A DNA stretch of 64,000 nucleotides from assembly GCA_037176705.1 (NCBI GenBank), contig CM073885.1, positions 216,702,290 through 216,766,289 of the forward strand, given 5' to 3'. Of the stretch, positions 1 to 13,095 are shown piece after piece. This DNA is from Molossus alvarezi. Taxonomy: Eukaryota > Chordata > Mammalia > Chiroptera > Molossidae. The stretch's first letter is position 1; the number at the start of each line of letters is the position of its first letter. The translations under genes were made by a program, and so were the position numbers. The notes under the pieces are model-generated. The model was given only the letters and a program-made list of their open reading frames with translations, had not been told where the DNA came from and did no database searches.

Positions 1-991
1 GAGAACAGAAACTAAGTCTGTCTTATTCACCCATTATCTCCTCACCATGATAAACACAGTGATTGCAGTCTAATAAGTTCTAAATACTTGATAGATTAAT
101 AAATAGAAATAAATGGAGGAGTTAAGGAGCTAGAGAAGATGAAGAAGCCATACCAAAATGGAAAATTCCCGGAGAAGAGCTCAGTATATTGTTGGTTTTG
201 CTTCATTCTGGACAAATGAAGAAATGAGTTCAGTTTAGACAAGTTAAGTTTGACAGGTCTCTGCGTGTGAGTTTGGAACATGAAACTTGAATTTGGAATT
301 CCTCAAAGACTAGATATGAAGTCTTCAGTGGTCATAAATAGAAATCATAGGAGTAAATAAGATTATCTTAGGAAATTTTGAAATACATTCTTCTCAAAAT
401 GGAGATCAAATAGAAATATAAAAAAAAATGTCAGTTGATTTATTTAATTGAAGGATACCCAGCTATATCTTCATATTGTGAGGTTGAGTCTTTCTCAGGG
501 GAGTGATTAGTCTGCTAGCTTCAGTAATAACACAGAACTATTACATATGCTCTACAAAGATTTCATTTTCAACCCTGACTTGTCCAACAGGATGAAAAGA
601 ACTCACTAATAAATGTGTTCTTACCAATAAACCCCCTATTTCACTCTTCGAAGCCCACTTGTGAGTTCTATTTGTGTATACACATACCATTATATAACTT
701 ATAAATGATATAAAGAACATTCATATGCAATTTGTTAAAATTTCTAATGCATAAAACACAACAAAGCTTAATCGACCTGAGAACTAAAGATATAGACAAG
801 CACTGGTGAAAAGGGAACTGCCAAAGGCGGAGACCATGGAGACTTAACACGGGTGCTATGTAGCTAGTCCTATATAAGATGTCACTCAGAAACAAGCACC
901 GAAAGATCTAGACTATCACTAACATCATGGTCTCATAGCAAACTGCATAATTCTAAAGCAAGGAGTGACAATTTTTTCCTTTATAAAAATA
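1..991. other. No gene recognised
   Basis: AT-rich DNA without a recognisable exon, RNA gene or repeat family. The short open frames here lack any family motif and are of chance length. Confidence 0.5.
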
Positions 992-1247
992 GATAATAAT
1001 TTTTTTTTTTTTATCCTTACCCGAGGACATTTTTCCATTTTTTGCTCAGATAGAGTGGGAGGGAGGGAGAGAGAGAAACATTGACATGAAAGGGACACAT
1101 CATGTGGTTGCCACCTGCACGACCCAACCAGGGCCAGAGACAAACTGCAACCAAGGTATGCACCCTTAGTGGGAACCAAACCCGGGTCTCTCTGGACCTC
1201 AGGCCAATGCTCTAACTGCTGAGCCAAACTGGCCAGGGCGATAATAA
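992..1247 (-). mobile_element. Ves-type tRNA-derived SINE, minus strand
   Basis: The element proper is about 1000-1239. Read on the minus strand it has a tRNA-like head (CCAGTTTGGCTCAGCAGTTA), a GTTTGTC/GGTTG middle, a CT-rich stretch and an A-rich tail. The tail carries the hairpin sequence GTCCTCGGGTAAGGAT, with one C-A mismatch in the stem. An 8-bp direct repeat gataataa (992-999 and 1240-1247) flanks it, fitting L1-driven insertion. The head resembles Pol III A and B boxes, but the copy is a repeat and not a tRNA gene. Confidence 0.9.
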
Positions 1248-1947
1248 ATATCTTAAGTTTTATAGGTCAAGACACCAAATTGAGAAAATTACTTAGAAAA
1301 TTACATAACAATAAAACATTTATTGATGATTCCAACAATAATAATGATAGGTTTAAATTTTTCATAAAACTGGTCTATTACTACAAGTGAAATTGCTTGT
1401 TTTTTAAAATAACATTTTGCTTATTTGGGGTTCAAATATATTGTTACCTATCATCAAAATCTATTGCAAACATTCAACTGTTAATGCTGATCTGCAATGA
1501 GATTTGACATATTTCATATTCGAAAATATCTTTTCACATAGCCAGGTACTACCAAATACTGATATCAATCATACAGCCAGTTATTGCCAAATACTGATAT
1601 CCATTGCTTGGAAGGCATTGATAGAATTCTATGACATTATTCTTTTGATGTTTTTCTTTTAGTATGTTATTACATCGGAGATTAATCACTTCCAACTCAA
1701 AGTTATGTGAAGCTTCTCAATTGCACAGTTAAATGGGCTTTTAAGTATAAACATTTCCTTTGTATTTACATAGAGGTCTAAAAAACATACTGGATCTATA
1801 GTCTGAGTTAAAAAAAATATATCTGCTGCAAATTTGTGTGGAAACAGAGTTCTTGCTTTTCATGTTACCTTTTGACAGCACAGGAAGTGTATAAAGCATG
1901 TTGACATCACTTGTGTGTGTGGCAGGCAAGAGTTCGAAGATGACTCC
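1248..1947. other. No gene; short tandem duplication inside
   Basis: Unrecognised AT-rich DNA. The only structure seen is an imperfect pair of about 36-bp units at 1535-1606, listed separately. Confidence 0.45.
1535..1606. repeat. Imperfect 36-bp tandem duplication
   Basis: Two adjacent units (about 1535-1570 and 1571-1606) share the core ACCAAATACTGATATC / GCCAAATACTGATATC and an upstream AGCCAG. The block appears twice only and looks like a local replication-slippage duplication. Confidence 0.6.
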
Positions 1948-2450
1948 TGAGATTCCCACCCTCTGGTGTAGACATCCTGTATAATCTCTGGGATTATAAA
2001 TAGGGTGGACTTTACTTCCATGATTAGGCCTGATCGCGAGAGCCTGTTATATTGAGTGTAGAGATCAGAGACAAAGGAAGTCCGAGATTTTAAGAATGAA
2101 AAGAATCTGATGTGCCCTTGCTGACCTGAAGATGGAGTGGGCTATGCAGCAAGAAATATGGGCAGTTTCTAGATGCCAAGAGTGATTCTTGGCTGAAATC
2201 ATCAAGAAACCTTGATTTTCTGTCCTATTAATGGAAAGGAACTGAATTCTGTCAACAAGAAGAATGAGCTTGGAAGTGGGTTTTTCCCTAGAGCCTGCAT
2301 AGGAGAATTCAGCCTGGTTGACACCTTGATTTCAGCATATAGGACTGTGAGTTAATTAATGGGTTTTGCTTTAAGCTGCCTAGTTTGTAGTAATTTATTT
2401 AGTACTTATTGATGTAGTTACATAGCAATAAAAAAGTAATATATTTGATT
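1948..2450 (+). mobile_element. Decayed MaLR/MLT1-like LTR
   Basis: The region reads like a solo LTR of the mammalian MaLR (ERVL-related) class. It has a GGAACTGAATTCTGTCAACAA block, a GACACCTTGATTTCAGC block, and a terminal segment with TTTAAGCTGCCTAGTTTG and GTAATTTATT. That order is typical of these LTRs. No internal retroviral genes accompany it. The edges are approximate and the subfamily is uncertain. It would be tens of millions of years old, judged from its divergence. Confidence 0.6.
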
Positions 2451-2489
2451 AAAATAATGTAAGTTATTGTTGGAATGACTTTACTGGAG

Positions 2490-3838
2490 AAAAATTTTCA
2501 CGTGTAAGCACCATTTTGCTTGTAAGTTTAGGTTGAGTCCATTAAGAAACATATCAAGTCTTAAGCAAAGATAATTTCCAAAGTCACTTGATATTTGAAA
2601 ATAGTGGTTCAAAGTTGTTCTTCCTATTCAAAAAAATTTCAATCTTAGCCCTTGAGTTAAAAACAAAAACTATGATAAAATTTGACCACTCTTAAGCCAT
2701 TGAACTGTTCCATGGGGGGCATCTCAGGATAGCCAGTTTCTATTTCGGACAAAAATTAATCAAACTGACAATGGTCAAAGCCATAGAGCGAGTGAAGTTC
2801 ACCATTAATGCTTTTGATTCAATAATATACTAAAGATTCAAATATTTTCCACAGAGTACCTAATAATGAATAATACTTTAAGCACCTTTCATTCTCACAA
2901 ATTTTGTAGATTTGTACAAGTAATCCTTTGTGTTATACCGATTTGCAACACCATTAGTTACAATATCCTAGCTAATTCTACTTCAGGTTATACTGAATTA
3001 GTGTTTTCTCAACTTCTCTAAAAATGTTTTGCCTACAGTTTTTTCCATCTAGACTATTCATAGGGGATAATTGTTTACTCACTTTACACTTGGTATTGAC
3101 TTCTCAAATAAACAACAATACTGAACATATCAGCAATATCTGTCAGCTGATCAATAACCGAGGAAACTACTCAAAATCACTTGTTTCATTTTTTCAATTG
3201 ACTATTAATGTTGCTCCCAACATCCTCAATTCTTTCAGTAATTGTTATTCCAAAAAGGCTAATATGTATTCTTAAATAAGTTTATTTTCTCTGGACACAT
3301 TTCTTCAGCTACTGCAATCAAACACGATTTTATTAACTCAACATCAGCAAGTGACATTTCTAACTTGACTAGCAAATGAGTAGCAGAAACTTACTTTGGT
3401 TGCATCTTCATGTTCAACTTTTACTTTAGTGAAGAAATTCTACTATGCTAAGATATTCCATTTTAATTTTCTAACTTTTCTGACTTTTGTTTTCTTATGA
3501 GTTGGGAACATTGTTGATGAGTGCTTAGTTTGGTGATGTTGACATGTGCTATATTATTTTAGCACAACCACAGTGCCACTGAATAATAAACACAATTCTT
3601 TGCCAATGCTGTGATATGAACATGTGCATGGCATTTGAGAGACTATAGAATTATAACAGCATCACTGTGATTGATAGTGCACTGAGCAGCAATACAAAGT
3701 GACGAGACCCCAATAGACAGTCTCCGTGTTTGTTCATTGTTGTAGATAAACAGATGTGCGTGGCTACATTCTAATAAAACTATTTATGGGTACTGTAATT
3801 TGAATATAATTTTCATAGTTTGCCAGCCTCTGTTCTAA
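2490..3838 (-). pseudogene. hAT-type DNA transposase remnant
   Basis: The minus strand of about 2500-3600 translates, across stops and frameshifts, into pieces that resemble a hAT transposase. Examples are a QVRNVTC-like helix near 3350, an AxEExCPEKIxLF-like motif near 3290, RIEDVGSNINSQLK-like residues near 3200 and a LNGLNLNLQAK-like motif near 2530. The 3740-3838 end has ATTCTAATAAAACTATTTAT and ATAGTTTGCCAGCCTCTG, which resemble the terminal part of an ancient mammalian hAT element. No frame is open, so it is dead. I infer one decayed autonomous copy; the boundary near 2490 is a guess and the subfamily is not identified. Confidence 0.55.
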
Positions 3839-5439
3839 AGCTTAAATGCTTCATGCTCATAGGCAAAACAGGGTGGGTTGTTGATCAGGGTCTCCATGTG
3901 TCACTATAGAATTCACATAAAATATGAATTAAATATGAATCTGGAAGAACATAAAATATTCATTTCAGAAAAATCATTTTACTTAAACCTTGATGTAAGA
4001 TGTATGATTAAAGAGTCAAACATCAAAGTATGTCTTGATGTACTCCTTAAGGCAGAGTTTCTTGACATTTAATCAATGAAATGAATGCATATTAACACTC
4101 TTCCTCTAATTTTATTTCATTAGAAAACTATACTTTTAATAACTTATCCAGTGAAATTTTATTTATACTATAGTTAAGATGGAGATATTTTGGTAGGTGT
4201 TATAACTAACCAAATCAATGTTTCATGCTCATGCATGAAACTAGAGGAGTCCATATGTATATTTAATTATCTATAGAAATGTTGTCAAAAATGACTGTGA
4301 CATAAACCCATTCAGTAAATATCACTCTAACAAATTAGAACTAGGACAAAGGGAAACTAGGACACTCAGTATCACATATATGCTAAATATACACACAGTA
4401 CACACAGAGAGGCCACACACAAGACACAAACACAATCTCTGTCCCTTTAGGAAGCAATTTCATATATCTGTAGCATTTTATAACTTTCTTCTTATCGTTA
4501 CTTGGGCTATAATTTTATGTATTGATACCTATGATTATCAGAAATTTGTATCATTGTATGTTGGAAAGGTTTTAGAAAAAGAAAATAATTTTAAATCTGA
4601 TTTAAATCTTGTTTTCCCCAGAAAAATCTTTGCTTTGGCAAAATCCCTTATTCCTTGAAATTTTAAAGCTTGTACAAACTTGTGAGGCCAAGACTTAATA
4701 TAAACAATTTTTCTTTTAGTCCTTAGACAATACAAGGGTTGGAAATATTCTCATTTGTCTTAATTAAAATGTTCAATGTTTTAAGATATGATCACACAAA
4801 CCCAACCCTCAAATCTGAGAAAAAATAAGCAATAGTTTCTTAAGACATAGCACAGACTACAACGTAACAGAGGCCAACAATGACAATATTTAAAGAATTT
4901 ATTTGGGAATACTTGCTTATGAGAGCCTACATTCGAAGTCAAATTAGGTTTATAGGGAAACTATAATATGAATTTTAAAAATTCTATAGCAGCCATTTAA
5001 AGATAACATATACATTAACATACCTTAACATATGCATGTAAACATATTTGAAATATTTGTACTTGTCACTTAAAAAGCAAAAGTTTTTACTTTTGCATAA
5101 ATAACATTGCCGCAATAGCAGAAATTTTTAAATAAGATAAAAAATCCCACTTTCTTAACAAATCAATATTCTTTTGCTCCCTAGTCAAAATGTACTAATT
5201 ATTTTTACCAAGTCACAGTGGAAATAAAACTTTATGGCCTTGGAAAAATACAAAAATTTTTCACGTTGTCTCATCATCAAGGGTCATTTATAGTAACAGC
5301 AATGAGTAGGTAAATTCTACTTATATTTAACAGTCTCCAAATGTTGGATAAGAGACTGTTGAATTTTTAACTTTAAAAATATATTCAAGTAAGAACTGAC
5401 TAAAGGAAACCAGCCAAGTGTTCACAATCATTAACTGGA
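3839..5439. other. No gene recognised
   Basis: AT-rich DNA. Open frames such as the 92-codon one at 4380-4658 have no recognisable motif and overlap frames on the other strand. No repeat family could be named. Confidence 0.45.
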
Positions 5440-5850
5440 GGTTGGGGTTAGGTAAGAGATAGATTTACCTACTAGATCAATACACCAGGTCATATGGCAC
5501 CCACTATGAACCAGAGTTGTTCCATGTCCCGTTTTCTCTTTTCCTGGGCACACAAAAAGATTATGCACTCAATTAGTTTCAGCCACATGACAGAGTTTCA
5601 AATAATGCAACATTGGCATAATCAAAGTCCAGCACTTTCTTTCCATGAGCCAACTTCCATGATCTTTCTCATTTTCTCACTGGAAGACAACTAACTATAT
5701 GACCTTGGAAGCCATGTCTTAAATATGATAGACACTCCATTAACTTGGGTTCCTGAATGACTAAGTGGAATGGAGTATTCCCTACTTTCCACTAACCTGA
5801 AATAGCCCAGGGCTGTTTTGTGAGCAAGAAATAAACCTGTAGTTTTTAGC
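5440..5850 (+). mobile_element. Possible ancient LTR-like repeat
   Basis: The downstream half has GGGTTCCTGAATGACTAAGT, then a stretch ending in GTGAGCAAGAAATAAACCTG. This order matches what I know of the 3' part of old ERVL/MaLR-class LTRs, where GTGAGCAAGAAATAAAC sits just before the polyadenylation region. The first half is only weakly similar. No coding region remains. The class call is tentative. Confidence 0.4.
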
Positions 5851-8800
5851 AATTTATAAATATTGTGGTCAATTTTTTATAGCAGTTATGATTACTCTAT
5901 TATTATGTACAGGCAAAGAAGAGGTTGCATTTTCTCTTGTACTTCTTTCCAAAAAAAAAAAAGTGGAGCTACATCTTTCCAAGACAAAAATGGGGGAACA
6001 CTCTTGTCCCTCCAATGTCTGCACATCTTCTGGCTTCACTGTCATCACCATCTCTAGTTTCTACCTGAGCCTGTGGTAAAACCTAAAGACAATGGTTCTA
6101 TGCTATCCTATGTATACAAAAACTGGGTGAGTTTTATCCAATTTCTATCACATCTAAAATGATTAAATACCCATTTAATCCCACAGTCTTATTTATTCTT
6201 AACTGACAACTCCAATTATATAAAACCATGTATATCGAGATTTTACAAAAAAGAATGAATTGGAATTGTCTGAAACCTCCACAGTGCTTAGTACATCTGC
6301 AGATATAGTTCTATCTAGGACAGACAGGGCTGGTATGCCATGGGATTGTTTTGGCAAACAATATTTATCCATTTAATTAAAATTAAAGGCTTAAGGAAAA
6401 GCATGCTGCTTCTGCAATTTCAGGAATGTTTGATCTGTTGCCAACAATAACACTGACATGTAATTATGCCTATTATCTGCTATATCTATCATGAACCTAT
6501 CCATAATATAACTGTACAGCATCATGCCTCGTTCTTAGAAGTGAACAAAATATGAGATTCCTAAGTGCAACCTGCATCGTCTCTGTATGTATCTAATCTC
6601 AATTAGGTCTTCAATTTAATTTTGCATTCCTTGAATTCAGCTGACAACCTATCTTATTTCCCATGATAGCTATTCCAGAATTTTTCTACTCTTCTTAAGT
6701 GTCCACCTTCAACCCTGCATTTCTCATTTTCAGCACTTATGTTACTAAAGAAATGCAGGCCATCATAATGAGGTCACTCAAAATTCTTCACCTTTGACCG
6801 ATCTATATCTTCATCTATATGTTCCTCCTTCTCATAGCAGATGAATCATTTTCCAGTATCTTTTTAAAGCCTTATCATACACCTCCTAAACTCTAGCTAC
6901 ACACCCATCCTTGCTCTTGATTCAGTTTATTTTCAACAGTTTCAGGTTTTATCTATTAAGTTTCCTTTTTCCTAATAAATATAATTGTCTCTCCCTCTCC
7001 ATTTATTTATTTATTCAGTCCAAAGCAAAATTCTACTATCCATAGGACAAAAAACAGAGAAAGGGAATCTTCCTTAAAGGTTCTGAATGCTATTCAAATA
7101 TCTCCTCCTTTTTGCTGACAAACTTTCAAAAGAATAATCTAGCATTTCTGCTTCTTTTCCTTCTCTAGCCACCGATTTCTTATTTTTTCTTAATCTAGAT
7201 TTATGAGGAAGCGACCTGGGCATTGTCAGCTGAAGATGGACAACGGAAGCAGGAGAGCAAGGCAAGACAAAAGGACAGTATGATGGAGGCAAATATATCT
7301 ACCTTGTTGGGTGTACTTGCAGGGGAGAAATGGGAGAAAAGGCTGGGAAAGTAGAATATGATTGAGTGTAAAGGGCTCTGAATATCAAGACCTATATAGC
7401 ATATAAAGTGGTTTCATTGTAGTTATATGTAAGCATGTAGGAAATTCACAACCTCTAAACCCACTAGTGTAAGCGAATACACTTTAAATTCAGGAAAACA
7501 GGTAAATAGGGGAACTTAGTTATTCTTCTCAGTCCACCATGTGCTTTGCTACATACTATCACTTTTTTCTTGCTATTAACATTCTTCTGCTTATACACTA
7601 AATCTAATGATCAATGTCCTTATCACATTATGATAATTTACAGCTTTCTTTTCCAATACTGGTACTGATATTTTCATGTGTTATATTTCTCATACTATAT
7701 GAAAGACAGTAAATAGAAATCTGAGTGTATATATAAGCCACTAGTTAATCACATTCTGGTTAAAAAGAATGAGAAAAACTGTTTACTATCACTTTCAAGT
7801 TTCCTATGGGCTTTTTGAGGTATAATTCTTTCACAAGGCATCTGTGAAAATAATAGGAAACTTACTGTACCAAAATTCAGTCCTAGGAAGAGGTTTTTCT
7901 CTTTTGGGAATTAAATATATATAGTTGTCACTGTTCCTTATGAACTTTCTCATAGAATTATGGTGCGTAATGGTGTCCTAGGTGCTTGCTGAAGTGTAAA
8001 GTCCATGAGCTGACCTGATATGTGTATAACTGTCCACAGGAATTGACTGCTGACCATTGTTGATTGCTTTCTACCTTCCAGACACTGTTCTATGTGCTTT
8101 ACATAAGAAAGATGGCTCAGACAAGTCACGGGTTTGGGCTAATGCGGAAGAGGCAGGATCTGCCCAGGCAGATAAATGCCTGTATCATGATCTGGCCATC
8201 ACATAATTTGAACCTTTCTGAGGACAAAAGCTGCTACTTGTATGTGTCACTATCTTAAGTCTGATAAGTCTAGTAAAAATAGACTGAACAGACAAGAGAG
8301 GCATCTATTTACAGGATAGTTGTTTTTACTAATTGCCACAATTTAAGGAAAAAATAACCCCAGAAAAGAGATATTATTTGTTCCCCAATAACAAACAAAT
8401 ATGCATGGGTCAGTTTACTTGGTCTTTAGATTAGAAAGTGGATGACATGCTCTGCAATCACTAAGCAGAAATTAGATGATTTTTTCTAAATAGACAGGAA
8501 GGGCTGACGTTATTTATGCACTGGTGATTACAGAGGGACTGGTGGAGAGCAATGGGGAGCAGGTCTCTTCTCACAGATTTCAGGGACCTGACGGGAATGT
8601 GAGAACAGAGAAGAAAGGGGAGGAGATTAGAGACTTCTACAGATATTTCACTTTTGTTTACAGGCCTTAGTTTCCCATAGTTTAATTTAAACTCAATCTT
8701 ATTTCTTAACATTTTCATCTTTGGTCACAAGAAAGATGCTATTACTCTGTACAGAAGGCCTAACTAAAGATATGCTGATTACCAGCATCATTTCAATAAT

Positions 8801-11057
8801 CTAAGGGCAATATTAGCATCTTGTTGTCTTTAAGGAACTATATAGAGGGCAACTTAGCTTATTCTTTTTTTTTTTAGATTATTCTTTTCTTATTCTGACA
8901 TTTCCCTCTGAGGTAATAGAGTATTAGTTACAGATAGTCACCACTCCAGGTCCAATCAAAGACAATTTTTGGTCAGAAAGAGCTCAGTTTAATAAACAAG
9001 AAAACCACAGATGTGATCTGGCGTTAACCTGCAGAAAGACCTATTAATTTCTTTGTTAAGTAGGCTTATGCTATCTTTATGGTTGGGGGCAGGTGTAGAT
9101 TCGCCTCCAGTCCCACTAAGTAAAAACAGGTCATGGAAGAAGAAATAGACTTAAGTAGGAAAAAGACAGCTGAGTATATGTCAAGCTGGAGGTTGATCTA
9201 ACTATGAAGAATGGCATTAGCACAGTTTATTTCCATGATATCTTTCCAGGAAGTTAAGCATTTTTTCTTCCACTATGTCAAGTTTTCCAAGGCTAATACA
9301 GAAATACTCCATGAATCAGAATACAGACTCGGTTGGGATAGTTTCCAGTTTTTCTGATGAGGCTTATTTGTTACATGATGCAAGATTTTAAGCCTCACTA
9401 GCAATTAGCTAGGATGAAATGCTAACATAGGCAAACGTAATTGAGCCTTCATAGGCTTACTTTAAAAAATATAAAATGTAAAATATTTGCAGGGATGCAT
9501 TTATTTCTTACTTAGCAGACGTTATGAGGCAAGATGGCCAGGAAAAATGCATTTAATAAAATTCCAGAATTTACCCAAATAGCAAAAACCTTAAAAGGAA
9601 TAAATAATAAAAAAAAAAAAGCTGTATGGTCTTATCTGAGTACAGTTTTCTAGAATGGCCTAACCTGCACCACAGACATGTAGATTAACTTGCACTAATG
9701 CCAACATTTCAGACATTTGGTAAGGTATTTATCTTCATTCCACTTAAAAAACAGCTCAAGACTGTATATTAAAGCAGAGAAATAATTTATTTCTTCACCA
9801 TTTCCAAGAGAAATTTTCTATGCCATAAATTTCTTTAATTGATAAATGTCTTTTTAAGAGAAGGAAAAAAATTAAAAACCAAATAAAGATTCATAAAATG
9901 TACATAAAAAGAGTTTCTGAAAATTGATTATTTACAAACATTGAAATATGTCCTCTTCATTGCATTAAACAAAAGTATTTCGTGTGAACTTCCTAACCTT
10001 GTGATTCACTTGAGTTATTAAAAACGGCCAAGAAGATTTCTGAAAGGACATTATAAAAAAATAAATTTATTTTTGAGTCTCTTCAAGCATCACTGTAGAG
10101 TTTTTCCACTCCACCTCATTCTCCCACCTGTTTGGAAAGATATGTCCTGGCGGTGTGTCTAGGCCCTAATATCATTCCTAACCACATGCAAATTGAATTC
10201 CAGCCTCATAGCATCAAATCTCTGAGGAATAAAATCTGGCCACATACAAAGAACACAAACTGTTCCTTAACAAGATGGCAGGTATTTGGCGCATGGTTTG
10301 GGTTTTGTTTAAACAAGCTGATTAGCAGTATCACGTTGGCAAGTTCATTGCTTATAATCATTCTATTCCACTTGCCTATAAAATGTAGAAGCACACAGTC
10401 AGTTTTATAAGCCTGGTAAGAATCAATTGGGATTTTTTCCTCTAGAGTAAATGCTGCATAGCTAAAAATGAGGGAGAAAAAAAGATAATTTAAGTGCAAG
10501 AGATTTTAAAGCCCACCAACACTGCTGTAAGAAAAAGGTTTCTGCTAACAATTATCTCATTAACCACACTCAAACTTCTGTGGAAAAAAAAAATTAGACA
10601 CGTCAGTAAATCTCAGTATATTTCCTGCTTAAAATGTGTGTAGATAAATGGACTCACATCTAGAATTATTAGTTTTCAATATCACTTCTAATCCTTCTCT
10701 CCAAATGAGTCTCAGCACTATCTGGAAAGCTCCAACACATACAGGTATTTTTTAGGATGCAGTAAGTTATTAAACATGTCTGATGACTGCTGTTTGACAA
10801 TTGAATATTAGGACTCAGACATTTTTAATACAAATAATCTCACTTGCATTTTCACAGGAAAAGAGTTATGAGAAATCATTTTTCTATATCCACTTACTCA
10901 TTTAATATCTTCCTTTCTAATCCAACCCAAAGATTCTTAAACCATGTCCTCAACCATTTGATGCTCTTGATTTTTTCATCTGCATTTTTAGTTCTAATTC
11001 CTACCTCTTCTTTTAGGATCATTGTCCATTATTCACTTTATTTCAAGTATTAGAAGC
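5851..11057. other. Long stretch without recognised genes
   Basis: About 5.2 kb of AT-rich sequence with no exon-like frame. A short segment near 8055-8110 (CCAGACACTGTTCTATGTGC) may be a MIR scrap. Homopolymer A or T runs occur near 5948, 8867 and 9610. The open frames here (at most 97 codons) show no domain motif. Confidence 0.45.
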
Positions 11058-11260
11058 AAAATAGTACAGTGCTTAGAGACATGAAATCGGATACCTGGCA
11101 GTCCTGGGTTCAAGGCTACGCACTCCAGCTTAGCTTCCCAAATCCCAAGCTTCCTCATCTAGTACCCATGTTATTTGGTTTTGAGGCTCCAGTGAGATCA
11201 TTCATGTAGGTGTTCAGGATAGTGGCTGACACAAAATAAATAGGAAGTATGTATTTCCAT
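11058..11260 (-). repeat. MIR SINE remnant
   Basis: Reads as a MIR in reverse orientation: TAGTACAGTGCTTAGAGACA, then GCAGTCCTGGGTTCAAGGCT (the degraded tRNA-like part), then GTGGCTGACACAAAATAAAT near the far end. It is ancient and has no flanking duplications that I can see. Confidence 0.6.
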
Positions 11261-11428
11261 TAGTAAATCATTAATATCAGTTTTCATTGGGATTTTTATT
11301 GTTTCCTTTCCTTGTCCTCTTCTGACTTTGTATTAGCTTAGTCTATAAATATATTAAATGTATCCCATTTTTATTTAAAATATTTTAAAATTCTAGTTTA
11401 AAAGAATTTACTTAAAAAAGTTCTTCCT

Positions 11429-12204
11429 GGAGGAAGACAACAGTGGTCAGGACTAGAGCAAGGGTGAGTGTGTGATAGAGTGAGTGAGTGTGAGAGAGTG
11501 TGAGTGGATGTGAGTGTGAACGCGGGCAGAGGGTTCTCATGCTGTGGATGGGGAGCAGCAGGCTACCGTGGTAAGCTGCTCGTCAGGGTTCTTATCTCTG
11601 CATGGCGGAAGGCCCTGCCATTTTGGAAGATCTCTGGACTTTTCTGGGAGGGGGCATCGCAAGCGGCTAGGGCCCAATGACCTGAGCCCACCAGTGCATC
11701 TCGCACCATTGGACCAGTGGACCCTGCTGAGTCAACACAGAGCAGTACACAGTAGCAGCGCTGTCAAGGTGCCTGCTGCAGAAGCTGCAAGTGGCTGGGA
11801 GCCCAGCACCATCCCCCACAGTAGCAGCCTGATCAGAGCCAAGAAACACCCATAGCTTGGGAGCAGACATCCATCACCAGGCAGCAGCACAGATCAGCAG
11901 CTGAGACTCATCCCCAATAGCATTAGCAGAGGCTGAGTAGGAGCAGAGCCCCACAAGGCAGCAGCACTTCCCAGGAGCCAGCGGTGGACCTGGGGCTCCA
12001 GTGGGGTCTGCGGGATCCAGCAGTAGTGCTTACCAGGACAGACCAATACCAGCTGCCAGTTATCAATCCTTCAGGACCCACAGCAGGCAAGAGATGCCAC
12101 ACACCAGAACCGTCTGGGAGGCACAGAAGCCTTATTTGATACACACTGACCTGCCTACACATCCCAACATCCCTCACTGAGTCTGGAACTACTGGACGGC
12201 TAAA
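11429..12204 (+). promoter_or_regulatory. L1-B 5' UTR / internal promoter region
   Basis: This is the non-coding 5' part of L1-B, about 776 bp. It opens with GGAGGAAGACAACAG, followed by a GAGTGTGA-rich stretch at about 11464-11522. It is GC-richer than the surroundings but holds few CpGs, as expected after methylation decay. Promoter function is inferred from family knowledge only. Confidence 0.7.
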
Positions 12205-13083
12205 ATGGGGAGACAAAGAAACAACACCCAAATGAAAGAAAAGGAGGAATCACCAGAAAAAGGACTACATGAAATGGAAGAAAGCAGTGAGAACTACAAG
12301 CAACTTATTAAAAATTATAAAGAGCTCAGCAGAAACTACATCATCTTAAGAAAAGAAGTAGAAGCTATGGATAAAAATCAAGAGGAAATAAAGAACAACG
12401 TAGCTGATATGAAAAATACCTTAGAAGGATTCAATGGTACATTAGAACAAGCTGAAGACCAAATCAGTGAGTTAGAACACAAGGTAGGAAAAAACACCCA
12501 AATAGAGCAGCAAATGGGGAAAAATATTAAAAAACAGGAGGAGAGTTTAAGGGAGCTTTGAGAAAATACAAAGCATAACAACATTTACATCATAGGGGTA
12601 CCAGAAGGAGAAGATTCAGAGAAAGAGAGAAACTGTTTGAAGAAATAATGACAGAAAACTTCCCTAATTCGAAGAAGGAAAAAGTCACACAAGTCCTGGA
12701 AACACAGAGAGTCTCAAGCTAGATAAACCCCAAAAGACCCACAGCTAGACACATCATAATTAAAATGGCAAACATTAAAGACAAAGAAAGAATCTTAAAG
12801 GAAGTAAGAGACAGACGGAAAGTTATCTACAAGGGAGCTCCCATCGGACTTTCAGCTGATCTCTTAATAGAAACACTGCAGGCAAGAAGGGAGTGGCATG
12901 AAGTGTACAAAGTAATGAAAGGCAAGGATGTGAATCCAAGACAACTCTATCCAGCAAGGCTTGCATTCAAAATTGAAGGTGAAATAAAGAGCTTCACAGA
13001 CAAAAAAACAAACAAACCACAAAACAAAGGAATTTACCACCACCAAACAAGCACTGCAAGAAATGCTCAAGAGACTGCTGTAA
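12205..13083 (+). pseudogene. L1-B ORF1 pseudogene
   Basis: This matches the ORF1 of the intact copy at 55229. It starts ATGGGGAGACAAAG with a coiled-coil-like Glu/Lys-rich N-terminal part. An in-frame TGA at 12559-12561 replaces the Trp that follows REL in the intact copy (Trp123 there). A frameshift near 12620 moves the RNA-binding and C-terminal part into another frame. That part still carries RLSAD-like, QARREWHEV and YPARLAFKIE motifs, and the ancestral stop lies at 13081-13083. The segment NYKQLIKNYKELSRNY in the coiled coil differs from the intact copy, which fits fast evolution of this region. It cannot make a full nucleic-acid chaperone. Confidence 0.9.
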
Positions 13084-13092
13084 GAAGAAGAA

Positions 13093-13095
<3 letters not shown>

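Noticed and set aside
1948..2450. Complete endogenous retrovirus
   Set aside because: Only LTR-like sequence is present here and at 52800; no internal genes or paired LTRs.
4380..4735. Overlapping 92- and 65-codon frames on opposite strands
   Set aside because: No recognisable motif; the frames overlap on opposite strands and are of chance length.
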